A stretch of 64,000 bases of DNA from CAVRQM01 sp963822705 (GCA_963822705.1 CAWGIX010000012.1:186001-250000), one strand, 5' to 3'. Numbered from the stretch's first letter, positions 1 through 7,659 are shown. Notes: a model not told the origin generated them from the letters alone. A program made the numbers and translations.

Positions 1-2
1 GC

Positions 3-347
3 GACTCGGGTCTGGACGCGGTAGAGTGGTGTGCGCGTGTGGCAGGAATGGGAGCCGGCGAAATTCTGCTGACCAGCATGGACCGTGACGGCACCGGCGA
101 GGGATTTGACCTCGACCTGTTGCGGGCGGTCTGCGGCGCGGTCCCGGTGCCGGTCGTGGCCTCCGGCGGGGTAGGATCGCTGGCGCACTTCGTGGCTGGC
201 GCGCGGGCCGGGGCGACCGGACTGCTGGCGGCCAGCGTGTTCCATTTCGGGACTTTTTCGGTCGCCCAGGTCAAGGCGGCGCTGCAGCAAGCAGGCTTGC
301 CCGTGCGGCCCGCGCCGGCCCTACCCCCGTCTCGCGCGGCGGCGTAA
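3..347 (+). CDS. hisF: Imidazole glycerol phosphate synthase cyclase subunit HisF (5'-truncated by window edge)
   Basis: HisF is the cyclase half of the HisH-HisF synthase, which uses ammonia and PRFAR to make imidazole glycerol phosphate and AICAR in histidine synthesis. Only about the last 114 codons are present. The frame is open from base 3 and reads DAVEW..GAGEILLTSMDRDGT, then PVVASGGVGS and LAASVFHFG, which are the late beta strands and phosphate-binding loops of the HisF barrel. The catalytic Asp region (SMDRDGT) is present. The GTG at 39 is internal, not the start. hisE follows after 7 bases, so the two genes are co-transcribed at the end of a his operon. Confidence 0.95.
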   Translation, partial: DSGLDAVEWCARVAGMGAGEILLTSMDRDGTGEGFDLDLLRAVCGAVPVPVVASGGVGSLAHFVAGARAGATGLLAASVFHFGTFSVAQVKAALQQAGLPVRPAPALPPSRAAA

Positions 348-354
348 CCGGCGG

Positions 355-846
355 GTGGCCAAGAAAACCGGCCGCAAGCAGGCGTCCGCAGCGGACGAGC
401 CCTCCGCCGCGGTGCTGGATCGGCTGTATGAGGTGGTGGTCAGTCGTCGCAGTGCCGACCCCGCGATCAGCCATTCGGCCCGCCTGCTGTCCCGCGGGCC
501 GGCAAAGGTCGCACAGAAGTTCGGCGAGGAGGCGGTGGAGTGTCTGATCGAGGGGGCGGCGGGCAATCGCGGCGCCTTGGTGGGAGAGAGCGCGGACGTG
601 CTGTACCACCTGCTCGTCATGTGGGTGGCTGCGGGCACGACGCCGGGCGAGGTATGGGCGGAACTGGAACGCCGGGCCGGCACCTCCGGCATCGCCGAGA
701 AGGCTACACGAATGACGGGTTCCGAGGGCGGTCCGGAGAACGCGGCGAGAGTGAACGGCAAAGCCAAGGCCAAGCCAAAAACCAAGTCGAGGCCAAAAGC
801 CAAGGCCAAGAGAAAACCTAAGACCAGAACAACCAAAATCCCGTGA
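355..846 (+). CDS. hisE: Phosphoribosyl-ATP pyrophosphatase HisE with lysine-rich C-terminal tail
   Basis: HisE hydrolyses phosphoribosyl-ATP to phosphoribosyl-AMP and pyrophosphate, the second step of histidine synthesis. Residues 18-115 fit the MazG-like HisE fold: LYEVVVSRR, then KVAQKFGEEAVE and GESADVLYHLLVMW, which carry the metal-binding Glu/Asp residues. The start is GTG at 355. Stand-alone HisE is usually about 100-110 residues; this one is 163, because residues from about 119 form a low-complexity tail rich in Lys, Ala and Pro (motif KAKAKPKTK repeated with variation). The tail resembles histone-H1-like or nucleic-acid-binding tails. Its function is unknown and it is not needed for the known reaction. 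Confidence 0.93.
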   Translation: MAKKTGRKQASAADEPSAAVLDRLYEVVVSRRSADPAISHSARLLSRGPAKVAQKFGEEAVECLIEGAAGNRGALVGESADVLYHLLVMWVAAGTTPGEVWAELERRAGTSGIAEKATRMTGSEGGPENAARVNGKAKAKPKTKSRPKAKAKRKPKTRTTKIP

Positions 847-864
847 GGGTGGGGAGAGGCCAAA

Positions 865-1242
865 ATGCCGGTGTCGGGTTTGGGCGAGTATGACGACGCC
901 AACATCTTTGCCCGCCTGCTGCGTGACGAGATCCCGAGCCGACGCGTGTTCGAGAACGAGTGGGCGGTGGCGTTTCACGACATTGCCCCGCTGGCTCCGG
1001 TGCATGTGCTGATCGTGCCGCGCGGCCGTTACGTGTCGCTGGCGGATTTTTCGGCGCACGCGAGCGATGCCGAGATTGCCGGTTTCTGGCGGGCGGTCGG
1101 GCGGGTGGCGCGCGACCTCGGGCTGGAAGCCCGGGGCTACCGGGTGCTGGCCAATATGGGCGAGCAGGCCGGCCAGGAAGTGCCGCACTTCCACGTGCAT
1201 CTGTTCGCCGGAAAACCGCTGGGGCGCATGCTGGCCGGCTGA
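865..1242 (+). CDS. HIT family (HINT-type) nucleotide-binding protein
   Basis: The protein has 125 residues, typical for HINT proteins, which hydrolyse adenosine phosphoramidates and related AMP conjugates. It has the N-terminal pattern NIFARLLRDEIPSRRVFEN, the central HVLIVPR strand, and near the C-terminus the histidine triad HFHVHLF, whose middle His is the expected nucleophile. A strong ribosome binding site (GGGGAGAGG) lies a few bases before the ATG. It sits 18 bases after hisE. HINT genes commonly follow hisE in alphaproteobacteria, so a shared his operon is likely. The exact substrate cannot be told from sequence. Confidence 0.92.
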   Translation: MPVSGLGEYDDANIFARLLRDEIPSRRVFENEWAVAFHDIAPLAPVHVLIVPRGRYVSLADFSAHASDAEIAGFWRAVGRVARDLGLEARGYRVLANMGEQAGQEVPHFHVHLFAGKPLGRMLAG

Positions 1243-1324
1243 GTGTCGAGGCGTCGCCGCCTGTTTCGTCGTCGGCGAGAACTCGAGACACTGTTTGGAC
1301 ACAGAACGGGAGCCCGGCCGTATC

Positions 1325-2494
1325 TTGCGCGACCATGCGCTGGCACATCCCATCCCGATTTCGGCGGGTACGACGACGAGCCGCCGCCGCCTCCTCACCA
1401 TCTCCACCACGGCACTGCTCGCCGGCTGCGCGACCAAGAGACAGTTCTCGCCGCCGCTGCAGCCGGCAGGCGAGCCGCTCATCCTGGCACCGGTGGCAGT
1501 CGATCCGAACCGGATCATCCGTCGAGTGGTCGGCCTGCGGCCGTTCCGGGCCAGCGGTTTCGTGGTCCGGGCCGAGACGCTCGGGAACAAACTGCTGGTG
1601 CACAACTACGGCCACGGCGGCGGCGGCGTCACCCTGTCCTGGGGCACGGCCGAACTCGCTGCCGACCTGGCCTGTGCAAGCGAAGGCAGCGCATGCGCGG
1701 TGCTCGGCTGCGGTGCCGTGGGTTTGGCCACCGCGCGCACGCTGCAGACGCGCGGGGCGCGGGTGACGATCTATGCGCGCGATTTGCCGCCGGATACCAC
1801 CTCCAATGTCGCCGGCGCGCAGTGGTGGCCTTCGTTCGTGTTCGATCCCGACGCAGTGACGCCGGCGTTCGCCGCTCAGTATGTGCGCGCCGCGCATCTC
1901 GCCTATCTGCGGTTCCAAACTCTACCCGGCGACGCCTACGGGATTCGCTGGACCCGCAACTACGCCGCGAGTTTTCGACCCCCGCAAGACGACCCGGAAA
2001 ACCCAGCCACGTCGATTGCCGATCTGTGCGTGGAATGCCGGCGGCTGCCGGTGCGGGAAAGCCCGTTCTGCGGCCTCGAGGTCAGCCAGTTCGACACCAT
2101 GATGATCGAGCCGCCGATCTATCTTCCGGCCTTGATGCGCGACGTCCGCGATGCCGGAGGCCGAATCGTGGTGCGGGAGATACGCGGCCCGCAGGACATT
2201 CTGGCACTCAGCGAGCCGGTCGTGTTCAACTGCACAGGACTCGGCGCAAAGGCCATTTTCGACGATCCGGAGCTGGTTCCGGTAAAAGGCCAGCTCACCG
2301 TGCTGCTGCCGCAGCCGGAGGTCACCTACAACGCGCTGTTCGAGGGCAGCTACATGTTCCCCCGGCGCGATGGCGTGCTGCTGGGCGGCACCGAGCAGCG
2401 GGGAGACTGGACCCTGGCGCCGGACCTGGTGGCGGAAGCGCGTATCCTCGCCGCTCAGCGCAACCTGTATGCGCATTTGCGAGGCGCCGGGTGA
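1325..2494 (+). CDS. Tat-exported, circularly permuted D-amino-acid-oxidase-like FAD oxidoreductase
   Basis: The sequence begins with a twin-arginine signal (TTSRRRLLTISTTALLAG) ending in a lipobox-like AGCAT, so export as a Tat lipoprotein is likely. Next comes VVGLRPFRASGFVV and HNYGHGGGGVTLSWG, which in normal D-amino-acid oxidases form the extreme C-terminus. Only after that comes the Rossmann FAD motif (VLGCGAVGLATARTL) and ARDLPPDTTSNVAGAQWWP, which are normally N-terminal. The protein ends with MFPRRDGVLLGGTEQRGDW, which normally precedes the RPxRP segment. The domain order is therefore rotated. A TTG at 1325 is my best start; an in-frame upstream TTG is possible. It overlaps hutF by GTGA. 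Predicted role: oxidation of a D-amino acid or similar amine outside the cytoplasm. The substrate is unknown. Confidence 0.8.
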   Translation: MRDHALAHPIPISAGTTTSRRRLLTISTTALLAGCATKRQFSPPLQPAGEPLILAPVAVDPNRIIRRVVGLRPFRASGFVVRAETLGNKLLVHNYGHGGGGVTLSWGTAELAADLACASEGSACAVLGCGAVGLATARTLQTRGARVTIYARDLPPDTTSNVAGAQWWPSFVFDPDAVTPAFAAQYVRAAHLAYLRFQTLPGDAYGIRWTRNYAASFRPPQDDPENPATSIADLCVECRRLPVRESPFCGLEVSQFDTMMIEPPIYLPALMRDVRDAGGRIVVREIRGPQDILALSEPVVFNCTGLGAKAIFDDPELVPVKGQLTVLLPQPEVTYNALFEGSYMFPRRDGVLLGGTEQRGDWTLAPDLVAEARILAAQRNLYAHLRGAG

Positions 2495-3870
2495 ACGCGC
2501 CAGTGCCCTTGATGCTGTTCGCCGATTGGGCGTTCCTCCCGGGCGGCGTCGAGCCTGCCGTGCGCATCGGCATCGCCAACGGGGTCATCACCTCGGTCCA
2601 GCCCGGGGCGGCACCGGAGGCCGGGGACGGGCGTATCGAGGGACTGGTCGTGCCGGGCCTGCCCAACCTGCACTGCCACGCCTTTCAGCGTGCCATGGCG
2701 GGCCTGGCCGAGCGCGCCGGGCCGGAGGGGGACAATTTCTGGTCCTGGCGGGAGGTGATGTACCGGTTCCTGGCGGTGCTATCGCCCGACGACGTCGAGG
2801 CGATCGCGGCACAACTGTATGTCGATTTCCTGCTGCACGGCTTCACGTCGGTGGCCGAGTTTCACTATCTGCACAACACGCCCGACGGATCGCCCTACGA
2901 CGACCCGGCCGAATTATCGCACCGCATCGTGACCGCGGCGGAGCGGGCCGGCATCGGTCTCACGCTGCTGCCCGTGTTCTACCGCCATGGGGGATTTGGC
3001 GGGACGCCGGCCACGCCGGGGCAGCGCCGGTTCGTGACCGATCTGGACGCATTCGCGACCCTTTGCCAGCGCCTGGCGGGCGAGAAAACCCGGATCGGGG
3101 TGGCACCGCATAGCCTGCGCGCGGTCACGCCGGACGAACTTGTCACCTGCGTGGCCATCGCCAGCGGAATCGGCCCCGGCACGCCGGTGCATATCCATGT
3201 CGCCGAGCAGATGCGCGAGGTGGCGGACTGTCTTGCCTGGAGCGGGGCCCGGCCGGTGGCGTGGCTGCTTGACCATGCGCCCGTCGGCCCGGCGTGGTGC
3301 CTGGTCCACGCCACCCATACCGACCCCGAGGAGCTGACTCGCTTGGCGGCGAGCGGGGCAGTTGCGGGGCTGTGCCAGACCACCGAGGCCAATCTGGGCG
3401 ACGGGATTTTTCCGCTGCGCCCGTACTTGGGCAACAACGGGCGGTTCGGCGTGGGCACCGACAGCAACGTGTCCACCAGCCCGATCGAAGAACTGCGCTG
3501 GCTGGAATACGTGCGCCGCCTGCAGAGCCGGGCACGCAACGTCAGCGAGAGCCGGCCAGGCGCCTCGGTTGCGGAATCCCTGCTGCGGGCAGCCGGCATG
3601 GGGGGGGCGCAGGCGCTCGGGCGGCCGGCAGGCGAAATTTCTCCGGGGCGGCTCGCGGATTTGGTGGTCCTGGACACCGGGCACTCTGCGCTGGTCGGGC
3701 GAACGGGCGCCGGCCTGCTGGATGCCTGGATGTTTTGCGGCAACGCGACCCCGGTGCGCCACGTGATGGTGGAAGGACGCTGGATCGTCCGCGACGCCAT
3801 GCATGTCCGCGGCCCAGAAATTGCTGCGGCGTTCGCGCGCATCATGCGTCGGCTCACCGATGCAGCTTGA
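2491..3870 (+). CDS. hutF: Formimidoylglutamate deiminase HutF
   Basis: HutF converts N-formimidoyl-L-glutamate to N-formylglutamate and ammonia in the five-step histidine degradation route. The 459-residue protein is an amidohydrolase barrel. Visible metal and active-site parts are PNLHCHAFQR (His61, His63), HIHVAEQ, LVHATH and the late Asp in GVGTDSNVS. The C-terminus has the usual GRLADLVVLD segment and VEGRW. The GTG at 2491 overlaps the preceding stop (GTGA), so it is coupled to the flavoenzyme. A much longer open frame runs upstream, but it has no hutF homology and is a high-GC artefact. No hutHUI or hutG gene is in the window. Confidence 0.93.
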   Translation: MNAPVPLMLFADWAFLPGGVEPAVRIGIANGVITSVQPGAAPEAGDGRIEGLVVPGLPNLHCHAFQRAMAGLAERAGPEGDNFWSWREVMYRFLAVLSPDDVEAIAAQLYVDFLLHGFTSVAEFHYLHNTPDGSPYDDPAELSHRIVTAAERAGIGLTLLPVFYRHGGFGGTPATPGQRRFVTDLDAFATLCQRLAGEKTRIGVAPHSLRAVTPDELVTCVAIASGIGPGTPVHIHVAEQMREVADCLAWSGARPVAWLLDHAPVGPAWCLVHATHTDPEELTRLAASGAVAGLCQTTEANLGDGIFPLRPYLGNNGRFGVGTDSNVSTSPIEELRWLEYVRRLQSRARNVSESRPGASVAESLLRAAGMGGAQALGRPAGEISPGRLADLVVLDTGHSALVGRTGAGLLDAWMFCGNATPVRHVMVEGRWIVRDAMHVRGPEIAAAFARIMRRLTDAA

Positions 3871-3921
3871 GAGGCGAGATCGCACTGAATCAGCACATAC
3901 GGACAAAGCGCATCAGCTCGC

Positions 3922-3950
3922 TTGACATTAGACAGGCTACAGGCTACATT
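3922..3950 (+). promoter_or_regulatory. Sigma-70-type promoter of higBA with tandem repeat operator candidate
   Basis: TTGACA at 3922-3927 and TACATT at 3945-3950 are separated by exactly 17 bases. The spacer and -10 contain a perfect tandem 7-mer CAGGCTA (3933-3939 and 3940-3946), a plausible binding site for the HigA antitoxin. The expected transcription start falls on or next to the higB ATG at 3956, so the toxin message would be leaderless or nearly so. Confidence 0.7.
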
Positions 3951-3955
3951 TCGAC

Positions 3956-4234
3956 ATGATAGCGAGCTTTCGGCATCGCGGTTTGAAAAGATTGTTCGAG
4001 CGTGACGACAAGGCGCAGGTTCGGCCGGACATGCTGGAGAAAATCGAGAACATCCTTGCCGTGCTGGATGCGGCGACCGCCCCGGAGAAGATGGACCTAC
4101 CTGGTTTTCGCCTTCATCGGCTCACGGGTGATCTGCGTGGCTTCTGGGCGGTTACCGTTCGTGCCAACTGGCGCATCGTTTGGCGCTTTGAAGGCGTGAA
4201 TGCAGTGGACGTGGACCTGATCGACTATCATTAG
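3956..4234 (+). CDS. higB: HigB-type toxin (RelE superfamily mRNA interferase)
   Basis: The 92-residue protein matches the HigB/plasmid maintenance killer group: SFRHRGLKRLFE at the start, then LDAATAPEKMDLPGFRLHRLTGDLRGFWAVTVRANWRIVWRFE and a C-terminal DVDLIDYH. Family members cut mRNA on the ribosome. The basic and aromatic positions of the fold (LRGFW, NWRIVWRF) and the terminal DYH are present. Toxin-first order with the antitoxin 12 bases downstream is characteristic of higBA. The ATG at 3956 is supported by the conserved first residues and leaves almost no leader behind the promoter. Confidence 0.92.
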   Translation: MIASFRHRGLKRLFERDDKAQVRPDMLEKIENILAVLDAATAPEKMDLPGFRLHRLTGDLRGFWAVTVRANWRIVWRFEGVNAVDVDLIDYH

Positions 4235-4246
4235 GAGAATCGACCC

Positions 4247-4546
4247 ATGCCAATGAAGCACCCCCCGCATCCCGGCCGGATCGTCCGACAGGAGTGCCTT
4301 GAGCCCCTCGGATTAAGCGTGACGGATGGCGCGAAGGGACTTGGTGTTTCGCGCAACGCCCTATCCGAGTTGATCAACGAGCGGCGCGGCATTTCCCCGG
4401 AAATGGCGATCCGGCTAGCCAAGGCGTTCGGCGGCAGTGCCGACACTTGGCACCGGATGCAGGCGGCCTACGACATGGCACAGGCGATGAAATATGCCGA
4501 CCAGATAAAGGTGCAGCGGATCCCTACTCCGGTGGTGGCCGAATAG
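4247..4546 (+). CDS. higA: HigA-type antitoxin, XRE family
   Basis: The 99-residue protein has an XRE helix-turn-helix (about residues 20-75: LSVTDGAKGLGVSRNALSEL followed by INERRGISPEMAIRLAKAFG). It begins with HPPHPGRIVRQECLEPLGLS, the usual HigA/VapI opening. It should bind and neutralise HigB and repress the operon, probably at the tandem repeat upstream of higB. A clear AGGAGA ribosome site precedes the ATG, stronger than anything available to the toxin, which would favour antitoxin excess. Confidence 0.93.
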   Translation: MPMKHPPHPGRIVRQECLEPLGLSVTDGAKGLGVSRNALSELINERRGISPEMAIRLAKAFGGSADTWHRMQAAYDMAQAMKYADQIKVQRIPTPVVAE

Positions 4547-4576
4547 GCAATGATCGCAGAGCTCGATCTGCAGCAA

Positions 4577-4711
4577 ACCGGGTATAGTACCAGCCGGCGC
4601 CATCGCCCGCGGCTCCCCGTCGACCAGCTCGTAGGTGTATCCCTCGCCCGGGTCCCAGGCGTAGCATTCCTCGACCGTCATGCGGATGGGAAGTTTTGCC
4701 AGCACGACCAT
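4577..4711 (-). pseudogene. Uma2 family (DUF820) 5' remnant
   Basis: On the minus strand about 45 codons read LPIRMTVEECYAWDPGEG and YELVDGEPRAMAPAG, the conserved N-terminal start of Uma2/DUF820 proteins (restriction-endonuclease-like fold). The match stops near 4577, and the frame then continues as antisense of higA with no family resemblance. A full member is about 180-200 residues, so this is a 5' fragment cut off by the junction with higBA. It suggests that higBA arrived, or a deletion occurred, at this point. Confidence 0.6.
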
Positions 4712-4826
4712 GCCGCCGCTCTAGCACGCCCGGCCGGCTTGGCACGGCCGAAGGGCCGGTTGCTTGTCGCCTCCGGCATCTTATGTCACTCAGCGAGACG
4801 CTGCAGTGCAACAGGGCTTTGGGACC

Positions 4827-5258
4827 GTGCAGGACACGCGTGACGCGCTGATGATCGGCCGGACCACGGACGGCAGGCTGGTCCGCCGGCCGTTATCGCC
4901 GCACCTGCAGGTCTATCGGCCGCAGATCACGTCGATGCTGTCCATCACTCACCGCGCCACCGGGGTTGCGCTTTCCGCCGGAACCCTGCTGCTCGCCTGG
5001 TGGCTGGTAGCCACAGCGGCATCGGACGCCGCGTACGACACGATCTCGACCGTGCTGCGCAGCCCGTTTGGACTGCTGCTGCTGTTCGGCTGGACAGCCT
5101 CGCTGTGGTATCACTTTTGTAATGGCATACGCCATCTGGCCTGGGATGCCGGATACGGTTTCGACCTGGCCACGACACAACGCTCCGGCATTGCGGTACT
5201 CGCGGCGACGGGGGTGCTAACCGTCCTGACCTGGATTGCCGTGTTCATGGTACTGTGA
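4827..5258 (+). CDS. sdhC: Succinate dehydrogenase cytochrome b556 subunit SdhC
   Basis: SdhC anchors complex II in the membrane and shares heme b and the quinone site with SdhD. The protein reads RPLSPHLQVYRP and TSMLSITHRATGVALS, the family signature with the quinone-site Ser/Arg region, followed by three membrane helices. WYHFCNGIRHLAWD carries the conserved heme-side His. Several starts are possible: GTG at 4827 (143 residues) is chosen because an AGGG lies 10 bases upstream; ATG at 4851 would give 135 residues. sdhD follows after 4 bases. Confidence 0.92.
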   Translation: MQDTRDALMIGRTTDGRLVRRPLSPHLQVYRPQITSMLSITHRATGVALSAGTLLLAWWLVATAASDAAYDTISTVLRSPFGLLLLFGWTASLWYHFCNGIRHLAWDAGYGFDLATTQRSGIAVLAATGVLTVLTWIAVFMVL

Positions 5259-5262
5259 GCGC

Positions 5263-5688
5263 ATGGCGCAGCCGCATACCTCTTTGCACGGCCACGCCGG
5301 GCCCCGGATCGAGGTGTTGCGCAGCGCGCTCGGGCGTGCGCGCGGACTGGGGAGTGCCAGGCACGGCACGGCAGTCTGGTGGACCGAGCGGATGACCTCG
5401 CTGGCGCTGCTGCCGCTGACGCTATGGTTCGTCTGGTTTGCCGTGCATATGGCGGGCCATTACCGCTCCATAGTCACGCACACCATCGCTCATGCCGTGA
5501 ACGCGACGCTGCTGCTGGCCTTGGTGCTGGTGACGTTCCGGCACATGCAGTTGGGCCTGCTCGCGGTGATCGAGGACTATTCGCGCGCCAGTTTGCGCGC
5601 CGTTCTGATAATCGCGGTCAATGCCGTCTGCGCGCTGCTGACGCTGGTTTGCGTGGTGGCGCTGGCCTCGATGCTCCGCGGCACCTGA
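5263..5688 (+). CDS. sdhD: Succinate dehydrogenase membrane anchor subunit SdhD
   Basis: The 141-residue protein opens with RSALGRARGLGSARHGTAVWWTERMTSLALLPLTLWF, the alphaproteobacterial SdhD pattern, and has three hydrophobic helices. RHMQLGLLAVIEDY after helix 2 is the conserved region carrying the heme His and quinone-site Asp/Tyr. The ATG at 5263 lies just behind the sdhC stop. sdhA follows after 14 bases. Confidence 0.92.
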   Translation: MAQPHTSLHGHAGPRIEVLRSALGRARGLGSARHGTAVWWTERMTSLALLPLTLWFVWFAVHMAGHYRSIVTHTIAHAVNATLLLALVLVTFRHMQLGLLAVIEDYSRASLRAVLIIAVNAVCALLTLVCVVALASMLRGT

Positions 5689-5702
5689 CCGGACGCAATA
5701 CC

Positions 5703-7514
5703 GTGGACGCGACAAGCCTGCCTTCGGCCCGCGCCTATGCCGTCGTGGATCACACCTACGACGTGGTGGTGGTGGGCGCCGGTGGTGCCGGGCTGCGCGC
5801 GACCCTGGGCATGGGTGCGGCGGGCCTGAAAACCGCGTGCGTCACAAAAGTGTTTCCCACGCGCAGCCATACGGTGGCGGCGCAAGGCGGCATCAGCGCG
5901 TCGTTCGGCAACATGGGTCCGGATGATTGGCGCTGGCACATGTACGACACCGTAAAGGGATCGGACTGGCTCGGCGACCAGGACGCGATCGAATACATGT
6001 GCCGCGAAGCAATTCCGGCGGTCTACGAACTGGAGCATTTTGGCGTGCCGTTCAGCCGGACCGAGGATGGCAAGATCTATCAGCGGCCGTTCGGCGGCCA
6101 CATGCAGAATTACGGCAGAGTTCCCGCGCAGCGCGCCTGTGCCGCGGCCGACCGCACCGGCCACGCCATCCTGCACACGCTGTATCAGCAGTCGCTGAAG
6201 CACGAGGTCGAATTTTTCGTCGAGTATTTCGCGCTCGACCTGATCATGGACGACGAGGGCGCCTGCCGCGGCGTGATGGCCTGGTGCCTGGAAGACGGAT
6301 CGATGCACCGGTTCCGGGCGCAGGCGGTGGTGTTGGCCACCGGCGGCTATGGGCGCGCCTATCTCTCCTGCACCTCGGCGCACACTTGCACCGGCGACGG
6401 CGGCGGCATGGTTCTCCGTGCAGGGCTGCCGCTGCAGGACATGGAATTCGTGCAATTCCATCCGACCGGCATCTTCCCGGCAGGATGCCTCATAACAGAG
6501 GGCGCCCGCGGCGAGGGCGGCTACCTGACCAACAGCGAGGGCGAGCGGTTCATGGAGCGATACGCGCCCACCGCAAAAGATCTGGCCAGCCGCGACGTGG
6601 TCAGCCGCTCCATGACCATCGAGATCAACGAAGGACGCGGCGTGGGTCCGAACATGGACCACATCATGCTACATTTGGAACATCTCGGCGCCGACATTTT
6701 GCACGAACGCCTGCCCGGCATCGGCGAGACCGCAAAAGTGTTCGCGGGCGTGGACGTGACGAAACAGCCGATCCCGGTACTGCCGACGGTGCACTACAAC
6801 ATGGGCGGCATTCCGACCAACCTGCGCACGCAGGTGCTGCGACCGACGGAACACGATCCGGACGCGGTGGTGCGCGGCCTGATGGCGGTGGGCGAAGCGG
6901 CCTGCGTCTCGGTGCACGGCGCCAACCGGCTCGGCACCAACTCGTTGCTGGACCTGGTCGTGTTCGGGCGCGCCGCCGCGTACCACGCGGCCGAAACGCT
7001 TCAGGCGGGAGCGGGTCAGGCTCCCCTGCCGCCGCATGCGGGAGAGGCGGCGCTGGATCGGTTCGACCAGATGCGCCACGCCGCTGGCGGCACGCCGGTG
7101 GCGCGCGTGCGCGAGGACATGCAGCGCGTCATGCAGCAGCACGCGGCGGTGTTTCGCAGCAGCGACAGTCTGGGAGAAGGCGTGGGCAAGATGCGCCGCC
7201 TGTGGAACGGCATGGACGATGTGTCGGTGACCGACCGCAGCCTGATCTGGAACAGCGATTTGATGGAGGCGCTGGAACTGGACAACCTGCTGGGCAACGC
7301 GACAGTCACCATGGCCGGCGCCGAGGCGCGCCACGAGAGTCGCGGGGCTCATGCCCATGACGACTTTCCGGAGCGCGACGACGCGGAGTGGATGAAGCAC
7401 ACGCTCGCGTGGTGCGACGACCGCGGCGAGGTGGTGCTGGCCTACCGCCCGGTGCGGATGCAGACGCTGACCAACGAGGTGAGCGTGTTCCCGCCGAAGA
7501 AGCGGGTGTATTAG
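5703..7514 (+). CDS. sdhA: Succinate dehydrogenase flavoprotein subunit SdhA
   Basis: SdhA oxidises succinate to fumarate with covalent FAD on the cytoplasmic side of complex II. The 603-residue length is normal. The Rossmann motif VVVGAGGAGLRA is at residues 22-33. The covalent FAD His is His56 in RSHTVAAQGG. Substrate and catalytic motifs are intact: FVQFHPTGI, TEGARGEGGYL, the HYNMGGIPTN loop and the C-terminal SVFPPKKRVY. The GTG at 5703 aligns with family N-termini. Unusually, sdhB is not directly behind it: a 743-base gap holds a DUF29 gene. Confidence 0.96.
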   Translation: MDATSLPSARAYAVVDHTYDVVVVGAGGAGLRATLGMGAAGLKTACVTKVFPTRSHTVAAQGGISASFGNMGPDDWRWHMYDTVKGSDWLGDQDAIEYMCREAIPAVYELEHFGVPFSRTEDGKIYQRPFGGHMQNYGRVPAQRACAAADRTGHAILHTLYQQSLKHEVEFFVEYFALDLIMDDEGACRGVMAWCLEDGSMHRFRAQAVVLATGGYGRAYLSCTSAHTCTGDGGGMVLRAGLPLQDMEFVQFHPTGIFPAGCLITEGARGEGGYLTNSEGERFMERYAPTAKDLASRDVVSRSMTIEINEGRGVGPNMDHIMLHLEHLGADILHERLPGIGETAKVFAGVDVTKQPIPVLPTVHYNMGGIPTNLRTQVLRPTEHDPDAVVRGLMAVGEAACVSVHGANRLGTNSLLDLVVFGRAAAYHAAETLQAGAGQAPLPPHAGEAALDRFDQMRHAAGGTPVARVREDMQRVMQQHAAVFRSSDSLGEGVGKMRRLWNGMDDVSVTDRSLIWNSDLMEALELDNLLGNATVTMAGAEARHESRGAHAHDDFPERDDAEWMKHTLAWCDDRGEVVLAYRPVRMQTLTNEVSVFPPKKRVY

Positions 7515-7648
7515 GGCAGGTTCGATGGCAAGGTACGGATGGAGGGTGAGCCGATGTTGGACGGGACAACCACAGGTGCCGCACCGGATTGGGCAGTTTG
7601 CGGCGTCCTGGCCGATGAACTCGGATACTGTGGGATCAGGTCCAAACG

Positions 7649-7659
7649 TGGTCAGACCA
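7649..7659. promoter_or_regulatory. FadR/GntR-type palindrome TGGTC-A-GACCA
   Basis: A perfect 11-base palindrome, TGGTC-A-GACCA, lies in the 236 bases between sdhA and the DUF29 gene. This is the core recognised by many GntR-family (FadR/FCD) regulators. No regulator gene is adjacent. The rest of 7515-7750 shows no convincing gene. The match is short, so function is only suggested. Confidence 0.35.

Noticed and set aside
740..840. Short repeats in the hisE tail as a possible CRISPR-like array
   Set aside because: The repeats are imperfect, have no spacers of constant length, and simply encode the Lys/Ala/Pro tail.
1243..2490. Long in-frame extension upstream of hutF
   Set aside because: It overlaps the flavoenzyme in another frame, is Arg/Pro/Ala-rich and lacks any hutF or other homology; the GTG at 2491 starts the conserved protein.
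3956..4711. Defence island around higBA
   Set aside because: Only a toxin-antitoxin pair and one Uma2 scrap are present; no restriction, Abi or CRISPR genes adjoin.
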